Below the pieces are notes generated by a model. That model saw only the letters and a list, made by a program, of their open reading frames with translations, was not told the DNA's origin and searched no databases. This document shows positions 1-8,410 of a stretch of DNA of 64,000 nt, piece after piece. How positions within the stretch are numbered: the stretch's first letter is position 1; the number at the start of each line of letters is the position of its first letter. The stretch covers positions 1 to 64,000 of the forward strand of contig NZ_JAOQMX010000006.1 in assembly GCF_025960985.1 (NCBI RefSeq). The letters are read 5' to 3'. Source of the stretch: Flavobacterium psychraerolatum. GTDB taxonomy: Bacteria; Bacteroidota; Bacteroidia; Flavobacteriales; Flavobacteriaceae. Made by a program: the position numbers and the translations under genes.

Positions 1-480
1 CGACAAGCTCAGACGGACAAGTTGAGTAATCAAGTTTTACAGTCAGATTTTCATTTGGTTATCATTATTAAGGGAAAGTCTTCGACAAGCTCAGACGGAC
101 AAGTTAAGTGCTCAAGTCTTATGTTTAAGTTTTACTTTGATGTCTTCGCTAGATTAAATACCGATGTACTATAAACTAATATGATTTTTGTCTCATCGAG
201 CGTAGTCGAGATGTATAAGTTGTTTCTCGACTGCGCTCGAATTGAGAGTAGAAGTATTTAAATTTTTTATTGGATTTGTTTGTAGGTCTTCGACAAGCTC
301 TGACGGACAAGTTGAATGATCAAGTTTTGCAGTAGTTTTTTATTTGGTTGTCATTATTATGTAAAAGCCTTCGACAAGCCCAGACGGACAAGTTGAGTAA
401 TCAAGTTTTGCAATCGAATTTTTATTTGGTTGTTTCATTTGCGCAAAAGTCTTCGACTAGCTCTGATGGACAAGTGGACT
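1..480. repeat. Array of ~82-bp repeats, interrupted, running off the left edge
   Basis: Five copies of a core reading cgacaagctcagacggacaag (with variants) begin at about 1, 83, 291, 372 and 454, so the spacing is 82, 208, 81 and 82 bp. The sequence after each core (ttgagtaatcaagttttgca, then a T-rich stretch) is also repeated, which makes the whole ~82-bp unit the repeat rather than only the core. The last copy is the most degenerate. The array is broken at about 120-285 by unrelated sequence carrying a hairpin. Similar cores are scattered through many flavobacterial genomes; a function is not known to me. No convincing gene is present. Confidence 0.75.
196..240. repeat. Imperfect inverted repeat inside the repeat array
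   Basis: The arms tcgagcgtagtcgaga and tctcgactgcgctcga are complementary over 16 bp with one mismatch, separated by a short AT-rich loop. There is no T-run next to it, so it is more likely a dispersed palindromic repeat than a terminator. It lies in the interruption of the 82-bp array. Confidence 0.6.
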
Positions 481-1064
481 GTTTACGATTTAAAATCAAA
501 TTTTCAATTAGTTGTTCTCACTATATATTATACCTATATAAAATAAATACCTATAATCTTGACCAATTGCGCGCAGTTGTGATGTATAGTGTGGTTACGA
601 CAATGCTTGAATTGAAAGCAAGATGATTTTGACAATGATATTGTAAGCTATAAAACACGAATATGAAATAGTTTAATTGGGTGTCGTCGCTTTTAACCTC
701 TATTCTATAACTTCCAATTTACCCCTTAAGAATATTCTAATTGAAAGCTGGTTACACTATGAGATTCTGAATTAATTGATGCTATTTTAGGAATTAGGTA
801 AATCGGATTAGTAACTGTATTATTTTGAATAAATCATCATTTCTTTGTCAAAAGTAATTCATACTTAAGTTATTACATTTGAGAAAATAAATTATATTAT
901 AATCTAAAATCATTTTAATGGCATAGTTGTTGTGATATGGGTTTGCAAGAAAATATAATTTTAATAATATAATTTATATATAAGTTTTTTATTAATAAAT
1001 TAGTTAATTAATGTATTTAATCGATATTTTATTCTGTTTTATCGAATTAATTGATTTGCGTGAT
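481..1064. other. AT-rich intergenic region without a gene
   Basis: After the last degenerate repeat there are about 580 bp of AT-rich sequence with many stops in all frames. I see no conserved protein, RNA gene or strong hairpin here. Confidence 0.6.
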
Positions 1065-1072
1065 TATGTTTG
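1065..1072 (+). promoter_or_regulatory. Candidate -7 promoter element for the secreted-protein module
   Basis: TATGTTTG matches the Bacteroidota -7 consensus TAnnTTTG and lies about 55 bp before the ATG at 1128. No TTG is found at the ideal -33 distance; the nearest, at 1051, is too close. This is a candidate only. Confidence 0.35.
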
Positions 1073-1127
1073 TACTAGAATTAATTTATAAACAATTAAA
1101 AATCTCAGCAAGTTGAAAAATCTAAAA

Positions 1128-1631
1128 ATGAAATATTGTACAATGATGCTGCTACCGATCTTGTTCGGTTCTTTTGCAGGTTTCGGCCAAAACAATAGCG
1201 GTGATGTTATGGAAAATATCATTACTTCAGGTAGTAATGCTGAAAGTAGTTCTGGAAGCGTAGCGTATTCCATCGGACAAGTATTTTATACCTATGTTGG
1301 TGAGTCTATTTATGGGCTAGCACAAGGGGTACAGCACAATGAAGTTTCAGCTACTTTGTTAGTTCCATCAAATGTTTATCCAAGTGCAGAAATCGTAATT
1401 TTCCCGAATCCAACTACAGATTATGTATCTATAAACATGACGGGAGTAGTAATTGACAAAACGCAGAGTTCGTACCAACTGTACGATACGCATGGAAGAA
1501 TATTAAAACAAAACAGCATCAAAACAGAAGAAACCCAAATTAATGTGAGCGATCTTAGCTCGGCAGTCTATCTATTGCAAGTTGTAGTAGACAATGATCA
1601 TACGAAAACATTCAAAATAGTAAAAAACTAA
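1128..1631 (+). CDS. Small secreted protein with T9SS type A sorting domain
   Basis: About 167 residues. A signal peptide ends near the motif FGQ (about residue 21), and the last ~75 residues form a type A T9SS C-terminal sorting domain: FPNPTTDYVSI, then a YQLYDTHGRIL strand, and a final YLLQVVVDNDHTKTFKIVK strand ending at the stop. The middle part (SSGSVAYSIGQVFYT, then GLAQGVQ) resembles a family of short flavobacterial secreted proteins whose function I do not know. The product should cross the outer membrane through the T9SS and be cleaved or anchored at the surface. I chose the ATG at 1128; an in-frame TTG at 1113 would add five residues. The next gene follows after 12 bp, so the three secreted-protein genes probably form an operon. 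Confidence 0.8.
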   Translation: MKYCTMMLLPILFGSFAGFGQNNSGDVMENIITSGSNAESSSGSVAYSIGQVFYTYVGESIYGLAQGVQHNEVSATLLVPSNVYPSAEIVIFPNPTTDYVSINMTGVVIDKTQSSYQLYDTHGRILKQNSIKTEETQINVSDLSSAVYLLQVVVDNDHTKTFKIVKN

Positions 1632-1643
1632 AAACCCCCACAA

Positions 1644-2390
1644 ATGAAATCAATACTTACCCTACTATTATTGGTGACAGTTGCACTATCTGTACAAGCG
1701 CAATCACCAGAGAAAATGAGTTACCAAGCGATAATTAGAACACAAGACAACAGTTTGGTAGTTAACTCTAGGATTAGTCTACGTGTACTCGTGCATCAAA
1801 CTTCTGCTTCAGGAGCTATAGTGTATCAAGAAACACATTCACCAAATACCAACAACAACGGACTTGTTTCTTTGGAGATTGGAACAGGAAATATTGTAAC
1901 CGGGAGTTTTAGCAGTATTGCTTGGCAAAACGGACCTTATTTTATAGAAACGCAGGTTGATCCAGCAGGAGGTTCTAATTATAGCATCGTAGGAGTAACC
2001 CAATTGTTGAGCGTACCTTATGCCTTACATGCCAAAACAGCGGACCGATTAGTTGGAGCAGCTACAACAACAGTAGCAACACCTTATAGGGCTTCCGTGA
2101 TGTCGGTAACAGCCTCAAGGAGTTTTGCAGCGGCTGATGTAAACAATACTATTGCTTGTACTACTTCAGCAACACTTACCTTACCTTCTGATTTTTCGAG
2201 TATGGTGATAGGAGATACCGTAAATCTAGAAGCACACAATGGAGCAGTTTTAAACATACAAGCAGCTTCAGGAGTAATTTTGAACTATAAAAACAGTGGA
2301 AGTGCTAGCTTTTCAAGTGCAGCAACCAACGTGACCTTTGGGTTTTTGAGAAAAACAGGAGATAATGATTATATAATTTCAGGACAATGA
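1644..2390 (+). CDS. Secreted fiber-like protein of unknown function
   Basis: 248 residues with a clear signal peptide (MKSILTLLLLVTVALSVQAQ). The N-terminal ~130 residues (SYQAIIRTQDNSLVVN, then ISLRVLVHQTSASG, then YFIETQVDPAGGSNYSI and LLSVPYALHAKTA) match a Bacteroidota domain often placed at the start of secreted tail-fiber-like or collagen-like proteins. The C-terminal half is Thr/Ser/Ala-rich and ends in a beta-rich segment resembling fiber head domains. No T9SS domain is present. It overlaps the next gene by 4 bp (ATGA), indicating translational coupling with the beta-helix protein. A structural or adhesive surface role is inferred, not shown. Confidence 0.7.
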   Translation: MKSILTLLLLVTVALSVQAQSPEKMSYQAIIRTQDNSLVVNSRISLRVLVHQTSASGAIVYQETHSPNTNNNGLVSLEIGTGNIVTGSFSSIAWQNGPYFIETQVDPAGGSNYSIVGVTQLLSVPYALHAKTADRLVGAATTTVATPYRASVMSVTASRSFAAADVNNTIACTTSATLTLPSDFSSMVIGDTVNLEAHNGAVLNIQAASGVILNYKNSGSASFSSAATNVTFGFLRKTGDNDYIISGQ

Positions 2391-4630
2391 GAAAATTAAT
2401 AAACATCCTATTATTTTGTAGTACGGTTAGCTTTGCACAAAACTACCAGTATGCGCAGAATAAAAAACAGGAGCCAATTAAGGCATCGCAACCCTCTAAA
2501 GCAGCACAAAAACTTGACTTAAATCAAATTGAAGAGAAGGCCTATTTTGCAGCGCATTTTTTGCCGCTATCAGAAAAGGCTAATATTCAAAAAGCATTGG
2601 ACCAATATGGTTCTATTAGATTAGATAAAGGAAGTTATGAAGGAGTAGAAATTACAATGCATAGCAATCAACACATTTACGGACACCCAACTTTATCATG
2701 GACCTCAAAAATTACGATTGCAGGTGGAAGTTCGAACGTTAGTTTGATAAACATGCATGTTGAAGGTAGTACTCTTCATCTTGGAGCAGGTTCACCAATC
2801 ACTAATTGTCTATTTAAAACTTTTTCATTTACAGGTATTACCGCTGATGTGGGAGCTAAAATTGAGAACTGCGAATTCATTAACTTTATTAATAGTTATA
2901 TATATTTTGATTTTAGTACTTCAGGGTATTATAGAAATAATAAGTTTATAAAGATTCAAACGGGTGGTGGTTATTTACAAGGTGTAGCAGGTATCTTTAT
3001 AAAAGGAAATAATACCACACCAAGCTTTGGTAATACACACGTATGGTCTAATCTTCTTACTCCTAATGGGGATGCTATTGTACTGGATAATTTACAATCT
3101 TCTAATTGGATTGGTGTTGATGCAGAAATGTGGAACTCACAAGGGAATAGCATTGGTAATAAATCTATGTTTTACGCTACAAATATGGGTGATTTAGCTA
3201 TTACTGAGTTGGGTGGTGCTGACTATTCAAATATACCTACAGGTGGATTTAACATACAAGCTAATAAACTGGTACTAGTTGGTAATGGTATTGGTAGTAA
3301 GATCGACAGTAAAGTCTCTCCTAATGCAAATGTATTTAACATTGGGAGTTATAAAACGTATATTAGAAGTACAGGAGCTGTGACGGGTTTTAGTGTAGAG
3401 GCGCAAAGGAACTATGATTCAGATCATGCTTCAGATGTTTATCTTGATGGTAAATTACAACCCACTGCACTAGCCAATCCTTCTAATATTATTAATAGTT
3501 ATGTAGGAACTAAAAAAACTCCATGGGCTAGACCAAATTGGGAAGATCTACCTGATCCTTTAGGAGCTAATTGGAAGGCTAATAGAGTAGGGAAACCCGA
3601 TAGTGCTTCTTATATTCAGAATTTAATAAATACAAATAAAATTGCAGAATTGCCCGAGGGTGTGTTTTATATTGGTTCAACATTAATAGTAGGTAGTAAT
3701 GATGAAGGTATTATTGGAGCAGGGACTGGTAAAACAGTTATTTGTGGTTTGACTGATGACTTTCCTTTGATAACAATGGTTGATAAGGTTTTCGATGGTG
3801 CAAGTTATATAGGGTCCAGGTATTATTTAGCTAATTTAACACTACAAGGAGGTTCTAAAGGGCAGTTTTTTCCAGAAGATTTTACAGGAACAACTTATGT
3901 ATCTCCCAAATTTGTAGTATTTAGAAATCAAGCTATAGGTGTTCATTTGTATAAAATGGGCGGAACTGATAACTGTTTTTGGGACAATGTAAGCTTTGTA
4001 AATTGTGGAATTGGATTATATCAAAACCCTAAACCTTTTATTGGATCAGATTCAAATGCTTCTCCAGGTTATATTGATAAAACTATTTGGTACAATGCTC
4101 AATTTATAAATTGTGGCATTGGTATGTCTACAAAAGCTATGCGTGGAAATAATTTATTAACTTGGGTAAACTGTAAGTTTGATAATAATGAAGTGGCTTA
4201 TGAAAATGGTAGTACTAGCTATCCAATTATGGCTAATTGCACTTTCACCAACAACCACGGAGAATATGTTATTCGAGGCGGTGATATTTCATTGTATAAT
4301 TGTGATTTTTCAGGTAATACTCCAAATATCGCAACACATAATTTTGTACAGCTTTGGGCAGATGGGTGTAACTTCATGGATAATGTTAAGTTTTCAAACG
4401 TTGTTTCGGGAAATGATAATTCCCAAACGGTTTTAAATTCAACCATAGTTGGTGATGCTTTTCATAAAAATAGAGCCGATGCAAAACCTGATAATTCATT
4501 GTTTATGAATACTAACTTAGTAGCTCACCCTGAATACAACAAATTTATGGTGACGGTTCATAATGAAGTACCGAATGTGATCATAGATGCTGTACCTGAT
4601 CCATATCCACAAATTTTAGTGACGCAGTAA
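2387..4630 (+). CDS. Large secreted right-handed beta-helix protein
   Basis: 747 residues with a signal peptide (MRKLINILLFCSTVSFAQ). From about residue 75 on there are many short beta-helix-like turns with repeated N-C-x-F and N-x-x-F steps (for example NCEFINF, NCKFDNN, NCTFTNN, NCDFSGN). A middle segment (GKPDSASYIQNLINTNKIAELPEGVFYIG) matches the entry strand of the pectate-lyase or glycosyl-hydrolase-28-type helix, so there may be two consecutive helices. Such proteins are often polysaccharide lyases, epimerases or adhesins; no catalytic residues can be assigned here. It has no T9SS tail. Start ATG overlaps the previous stop by 4 bp, and a terminator follows within 25 bp. Location just before an EPS locus makes action on that polymer possible, but this is inference. 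Confidence 0.75.
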   Translation: MRKLINILLFCSTVSFAQNYQYAQNKKQEPIKASQPSKAAQKLDLNQIEEKAYFAAHFLPLSEKANIQKALDQYGSIRLDKGSYEGVEITMHSNQHIYGHPTLSWTSKITIAGGSSNVSLINMHVEGSTLHLGAGSPITNCLFKTFSFTGITADVGAKIENCEFINFINSYIYFDFSTSGYYRNNKFIKIQTGGGYLQGVAGIFIKGNNTTPSFGNTHVWSNLLTPNGDAIVLDNLQSSNWIGVDAEMWNSQGNSIGNKSMFYATNMGDLAITELGGADYSNIPTGGFNIQANKLVLVGNGIGSKIDSKVSPNANVFNIGSYKTYIRSTGAVTGFSVEAQRNYDSDHASDVYLDGKLQPTALANPSNIINSYVGTKKTPWARPNWEDLPDPLGANWKANRVGKPDSASYIQNLINTNKIAELPEGVFYIGSTLIVGSNDEGIIGAGTGKTVICGLTDDFPLITMVDKVFDGASYIGSRYYLANLTLQGGSKGQFFPEDFTGTTYVSPKFVVFRNQAIGVHLYKMGGTDNCFWDNVSFVNCGIGLYQNPKPFIGSDSNASPGYIDKTIWYNAQFINCGIGMSTKAMRGNNLLTWVNCKFDNNEVAYENGSTSYPIMANCTFTNNHGEYVIRGGDISLYNCDFSGNTPNIATHNFVQLWADGCNFMDNVKFSNVVSGNDNSQTVLNSTIVGDAFHKNRADAKPDNSLFMNTNLVAHPEYNKFMVTVHNEVPNVIIDAVPDPYPQILVTQ

Positions 4631-4651
4631 CAAATACTATTGTTTATAATT

Positions 4652-4682
4652 AAAGGTTCAGATGTTTTTCATCTGAACCTTT
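4652..4682 (+). terminator. Strong intrinsic terminator after the secreted-protein module
   Basis: Perfect 13-bp stem (aaaggttcagatg and catctgaaccttt) around a five-T loop, starting 22 bp after the stop of the beta-helix gene. It separates this module from the XRE gene. Confidence 0.8.
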
Positions 4683-4873
4683 CTTATATTATAACTATAG
4701 GTGTTACTATGGCTATATATAGTAGTTTAATTTTGTTTTTTTTAAAACCAAAAATCGATTTAACTGTAATTGCATTATGGATCGAATTAGCAAAATGTCT
4801 CTCAGGTAGTAGTGCTTTATCGGATTTTGAATGTCTTTGAACAGATAAATTTTTCTTAGTCATTTCGCTTGTA

Positions 4874-4881
4874 TAAGTTTG
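4874..4881 (+). promoter_or_regulatory. Candidate -7 promoter element for the XRE gene
   Basis: TAAGTTTG matches the Bacteroidota -7 consensus TAnnTTTG and lies about 40 bp before the ATG at 4920. A clear -33 TTG is not visible. Confidence 0.35.
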
Positions 4882-4919
4882 ACTGATTTTTGTAATTCAA
4901 AAGAATCAACTTAAAAAAA

Positions 4920-5126
4920 ATGAGTACAGCTAGTATCTATTTAAAAATTAAGGAAAGTCGAGAAAAGAAAAGACATACGGTTGAATATGTAGCTATTCAA
5001 ATGGAAATGTCGGTGCAACTTTATCTAAAAGTGGAAACTGGTGCTGTCGATTTAAAAATTTCTAAATTGGATAAATTAGCTAAGGTTTTAGGGATGAAAA
5101 AGAGTGAATTGTTAGGGTTTAACTAG
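4920..5126 (+). CDS. Small XRE-family helix-turn-helix regulator
   Basis: 68 residues covering a single Cro/C1-type HTH domain: IKESREKKRHTVEYVAIQMEMS forms the first helices, VQLYLKVETGAVDLKISKLDKLAKVLGM the recognition and following helices, and it ends right after with KKSELLGFN. No ligand or oligomerisation domain is present. It stands alone between a terminator and the first EPS gene, so it may control the EPS locus or the upstream secreted module. This is suggested only by position. Confidence 0.75.
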   Translation: MSTASIYLKIKESREKKRHTVEYVAIQMEMSVQLYLKVETGAVDLKISKLDKLAKVLGMKKSELLGFN

Positions 5127-5484
5127 TATTGTTCCTGTTTTTTTGCTTAATCCTATTATTTGCTATGTCTGAAGTATTGAATAACTTTTATATGATCTAT
5201 AAGAATCGCTTCAATGCCATATTACATAGGAATTGCTATTTTATTAAATCTCCCTTTCTATGTGCTTATATCATTAGCTGAAAATTATTGTAGAAAATGC
5301 CAATAGGTGATTTAATGGTAGTTTTTAATATATGGATTTCATAAATGTAATACACCTAAGAATTCATTGTTTCTGTGGATTTTTGTTTAAAATGAATTAC
5401 GAAAAATTAGCAGATGCAATAGTTTATTTGAAATAACAAGTACGGAACGTAGGCTTAAAGATAAGTTAATATTGTAGGGTATAG

Positions 5485-5592
5485 GTGAACAATAAAAATT
5501 TAATTTCTCGTTAAAAGAACATAGATTTTATGTTTTATTGTCCTTAATAAGGAATTTTTATTACCGAATTAAAGGGCGAATTTATTGTTCAC
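5485..5592. repeat. 108-bp segment bounded by 12-bp inverted repeats
   Basis: gtgaacaataaa at 5485-5496 is the exact reverse complement of tttattgttcac at 5581-5592. The interior is non-coding and AT-rich. I see no clear target-site duplication beside it. It could be a miniature transposable element remnant or a long-range RNA or DNA fold. Confidence 0.4.
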
Positions 5593-5786
5593 AGCCTAAT
5601 TTTGTGCGAGTTATGCGATTTAATATTATTACATGCAGTCACTATGGTTGTAGTGAACTAAAAATGACTTAATGGTTTAGTATTCAGTATAAAGCGATGC
5701 TTTTACTGATTTTTTGTTTATCTCTTGATTTGGTTATTCTGTAACTGACAAGGGGGAACCCGTATCACAAACGAACAAATAGCCTG

Positions 5787-5794
5787 TAATTTTG
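5787..5794 (+). promoter_or_regulatory. Candidate -7 promoter element for the EPS locus
   Basis: TAATTTTG fits TAnnTTTG and lies 46 bp before the fcl start codon. No good -33 TTG is present at the expected distance, so support is weak. Confidence 0.3.
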
Positions 5795-5840
5795 GCTATA
5801 AAATGTTTCATTTTTTAATTAATTAAAGATTTTCTCTTAG

Positions 5841-6797
5841 ATGACAAACAAAGCAGCTAAAATTTATATCGCAGGCCATAACGGAATGGTAGGAAGTGCC
5901 ATTTGGCGTAATTTAGAAGCCAAAGGTTATTCCAATTTGGTGGGAGCATCAAGTAAAGAGGTAGATTTACGTAACCAACAGGCCGTAAACGATTTTATAG
6001 CGACCACAAAGCCAGAAATCATCATTGATGCGGCGGCCAAAGTAGGAGGGATTTTAGCCAATAATGATTTTCCGTACCAATTTTTAATGGAGAACATGCA
6101 AATTCAAAATAACTTAATTGATGCGGCACACCGCACTGATGTCTCCAAGTTTATTTTCTTGGGAAGTTCTTGCATCTATCCAAAACTAGCACCACAACCT
6201 TTAAAAGAAGACTATTTGTTAACCGACTCATTGGAGCCAACAAACGAATGGTATGCTTTAGCCAAAATTTCAGGTGTAAAATTGTGTCAAGCGATCCGCA
6301 ATCAATTTCAAAAAGATTTTGTAAGCTTGATGCCAACCAATTTATACGGTACACACGATAATTTCGATTTAAAAAGTTCACATGTGTTACCCGCTATGAT
6401 CCGTAAGTTTCATGAGGCCAAACACAATCAAAATGCAGCAGTCGTGCTATGGGGTTCAGGAACGCCAATGCGCGAATTTTTATTTGTAGATGACATGGCT
6501 GCCGCAGTAGTTTTCGCTTTAGAAAACAAATTACCCGATTATTTATACAATGTAGGAACAGGTGAAGATTTAACCATCAAAGAGCTAGCGACCACCATTC
6601 AAAAAATCGTAGGTCACACCGGCGAAATCGTTTGGGACGACAGCAAACCAGACGGTACACCAAGAAAATTAATGGATGTATCCAAAATGCACGCCTTAGG
6701 CTGGAAACACCAAGTACAATTAGAGCAAGGAATACAAAAAACATACAATTGGTTTTTGGAAAACATAGACAATTTCAAACAAATCGATTACAAATAA
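5841..6797 (+). CDS. fcl: GDP-L-fucose synthase
   Basis: 318 residues, the usual length for the family. It converts the GDP-4-keto-6-deoxymannose made by Gmd into GDP-L-fucose (3,5-epimerisation, then NADPH reduction). The Rossmann nucleotide loop GHNGMVG is at residues 12-18. The SDR catalytic set is visible: GSSCIYP, followed by the YxxxK pair in YALAK (about 138-142). AAAKVGGILAN and MPTNLYG are also typical of the family. It is the first gene of the EPS locus and precedes gmd, the reverse of the common gmd-fcl order, with a 463-bp repeat-filled gap between them. Confidence 0.93.
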   Translation: MTNKAAKIYIAGHNGMVGSAIWRNLEAKGYSNLVGASSKEVDLRNQQAVNDFIATTKPEIIIDAAAKVGGILANNDFPYQFLMENMQIQNNLIDAAHRTDVSKFIFLGSSCIYPKLAPQPLKEDYLLTDSLEPTNEWYALAKISGVKLCQAIRNQFQKDFVSLMPTNLYGTHDNFDLKSSHVLPAMIRKFHEAKHNQNAAVVLWGSGTPMREFLFVDDMAAAVVFALENKLPDYLYNVGTGEDLTIKELATTIQKIVGHTGEIVWDDSKPDGTPRKLMDVSKMHALGWKHQVQLEQGIQKTYNWFLENIDNFKQIDYK

Positions 6798-6799
6798 AA

Positions 6800-6890
6800 C
6801 AAGTCGAGGGAAGAGGAAAGAAGTTAGAGGTCAGAAGTAATAAGTTAGAGGGAAGAGGTAATAAGTTAAAGGGAAGAAGTTAGAAGGAAA
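6800..6890. repeat. Degenerate purine-rich short repeats
   Basis: Directly after fcl come degenerate copies of a purine-rich motif of about 20 bp (agaagttagagg, taagttagagggaagaggtaa, ttaaagggaagaagttagaa). The strand bias toward A and G is strong. Such arrays are seen between genes in other Bacteroidota; no coding capacity is evident. Confidence 0.6.
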
Positions 6891-6967
6891 AGAATATAGA
6901 GAACAGCCAAATAACTGCAATCTAAATCCAAAATCACAAGAAAACTGAAATACGCAACCGAAAACTG

Positions 6968-7205
6968 CGACAACCACATCGACAATCACTGAAAACTGCG
7001 ACTGCGACCGAAAACTGAGCCAGGAAACTGCGCCAGCCACATCGACAATCACTGAAAACTGCGACTGCGACCGAAAACTGAGCCAGGAAACTGCGCCAGC
7101 CACATCGACAATCACTGAAAACTGCGACTGCGACCGAAAACTGAGCCAGGAAACTGCGACAACCACATCGACAATCACTGAAAACTGAGACTGCGACTGA
7201 ATACC
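6968..7205. repeat. 63-bp tandem repeat, about 3.7 copies
   Basis: Units start at 6968, 7031, 7094 and 7157; the fourth is partial and more degenerate. Units 2 and 3 appear identical, and units 1 and 4 share the variant cgacaacc in place of cgccagcc. Within a unit, the word gaaaactg recurs, so the 63-bp unit is itself built from shorter steps. The unit is a multiple of three and leaves one minus-strand frame open for 345 bp, but that frame has no recognisable protein. Recent expansion by slippage or recombination is likely. Confidence 0.85.
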
Positions 7206-7260
7206 GACCTCAGAGACAAAACACTAAAAAAAAAACGCCATCGTGCATAACAAATAACTT

Positions 7261-8385
7261 ATGAATCCAACACAAAAAACAGCATTTATTACGGGAGTTA
7301 CTGGTCAAGACGGAGCTTACTTAAGTGAATTTTTATTAAAAAAAGGATATATTGTTCACGGTCTTAAGAGACGTTCGTCACTTTTTAACACCGACAGAAT
7401 TGATCATTTATACCAAGATCCACATGTAGAAAACAGAAACTTTATTCTGCACTATGGTGATATGACCGATAGTACCAATTTAACTCGTTTGATTCAAGAA
7501 ATTCAACCAGACGAAATTTACAATTTGGCTGCGATGAGTCATGTAGCGGTTTCTTTTGAAACACCAGAATATACTGGTAATGCTGATGGCTTAGGAACAT
7601 TGCGTATTTTGGATGCAGTGCGTTTGTTGGGTTTAGAAAAGAAAACACGTATTTACCAAGCTTCTACATCTGAGTTGTATGGTAAAGTACAAGAAGTACC
7701 ACAATCAGAAACAACGCCTTTTTACCCACGTTCTCCGTATGCAGTAGCCAAAATGTATGCTTTCTGGATTACAGTAAACTACAGAGAAGCGTATGGAATG
7801 TATGCATGTAACGGAATATTATTCAACCACGAATCACCAATTAGAGGGGAAACTTTCGTAACCAGAAAAATTACTAGAGCGACGTCTAGAATTGCTTTAG
7901 GATTACAAGATAAATTTTATTTAGGAAATCTTGATGCAAAACGTGACTGGGGACATGCCAAAGATTATGTACGCATGATGTGGATGATCCTACAGGCAGA
8001 AGAAGCGGAAGACTGGGTGATTGCTACAGGAACCACTACACCAGTGCGTGAGTTTGTACGCATGAGCTTTGCTGAAGTAGGAATCGAATTGGAATTCAAA
8101 GGAGAAGGAGTGGAAGAAAAAGGTTTTGTAAAAGCCTGTAACAATCCAGACTACCAATTGGAAATCGGAAAAGAAATACTAGCAGTAGATCCAAAGTACT
8201 TCAGACCTACAGAGGTTGATTTATTAATTGGTGATCCAACCAAAGCCAAAACAAAGCTAGGATGGGAATGCCAATACGATTTAGCGGATTTAGTTAAAGA
8301 CATGATGAAATCCGATGTTGCTTTGATGAAAAAAGACCAGTATTTGAAAGAAGGAGGCTACCAAACCTTGAACTATTTCGAATAA
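7261..8385 (+). CDS. gmd: GDP-mannose 4,6-dehydratase
   Basis: 374 residues, normal for the family. It dehydrates GDP-D-mannose to GDP-4-keto-6-deoxy-D-mannose, the substrate of Fcl. The NADP loop GVTGQDG is at residues 12-18, followed by [11 protein letters not shown], a Gmd hallmark. The catalytic region has [10 protein letters not shown] and the YxxxK pair in YAVAK (about 160-164). [20 protein letters not shown] and [10 protein letters not shown] are also diagnostic. ugd starts 25 bp downstream, so both are likely in one transcript with the rest of the locus. Confidence 0.95.
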   Translation: MNPTQKTAFITGVTGQDGAYLSEFLLKKGYIVHGLKRRSSLFNTDRIDHLYQDPHVENRNFILHYGDMTDSTNLTRLIQEIQPDEIYNLAAMSHVAVSFETPEYTGNADGLGTLRILDAVRLLGLEKKTRIYQASTSELYGKVQEVPQSETTPFYPRSPYAVAKMYAFWITVNYREAYGMYACNGILFNHESPIRGETFVTRKITRATSRIALGLQDKFYLGNLDAKRDWGHAKDYVRMMWMILQAEEAEDWVIATGTTTPVREFVRMSFAEVGIELEFKGEGVEEKGFVKACNNPDYQLEIGKEILAVDPKYFRPTEVDLLIGDPTKAKTKLGWECQYDLADLVKDMMKSDVALMKKDQYLKEGGYQTLNYFE

Positions 8386-8410
8386 ATTAAGGTAAAACGA
8401 AAATTTGATT

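Larger units (their letters stand above)
5127..5840. other. Long leader region before the EPS locus
   Basis: About 700 bp without a credible gene. It holds a widely spaced 12-bp perfect inverted repeat (5485-5496 and 5581-5592, gtgaacaataaa and its complement) and a candidate -7 element at 5787. Nothing else was recognised. A long leader before an EPS locus is a plausible place for transcript control. Confidence 0.5.

Noticed and set aside
348..626. 92-codon plus-strand frame
   Set aside because: Its sequence is made of the 82-bp repeats, and it has no signal or domain.
4640..4840. 66-codon plus-strand frame with a hydrophobic start
   Set aside because: It begins within the terminator hairpin at 4652-4682 and shows no conserved motif.
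6831..7178. 115-codon minus-strand frame with 21-residue repeats
   Set aside because: The frame is open only because the 63-bp tandem repeat is a multiple of three; it has no start context or known domain.
6968..7205. Possible CRISPR array
   Set aside because: Copies are joined directly without unique spacers, and no cas genes are present.
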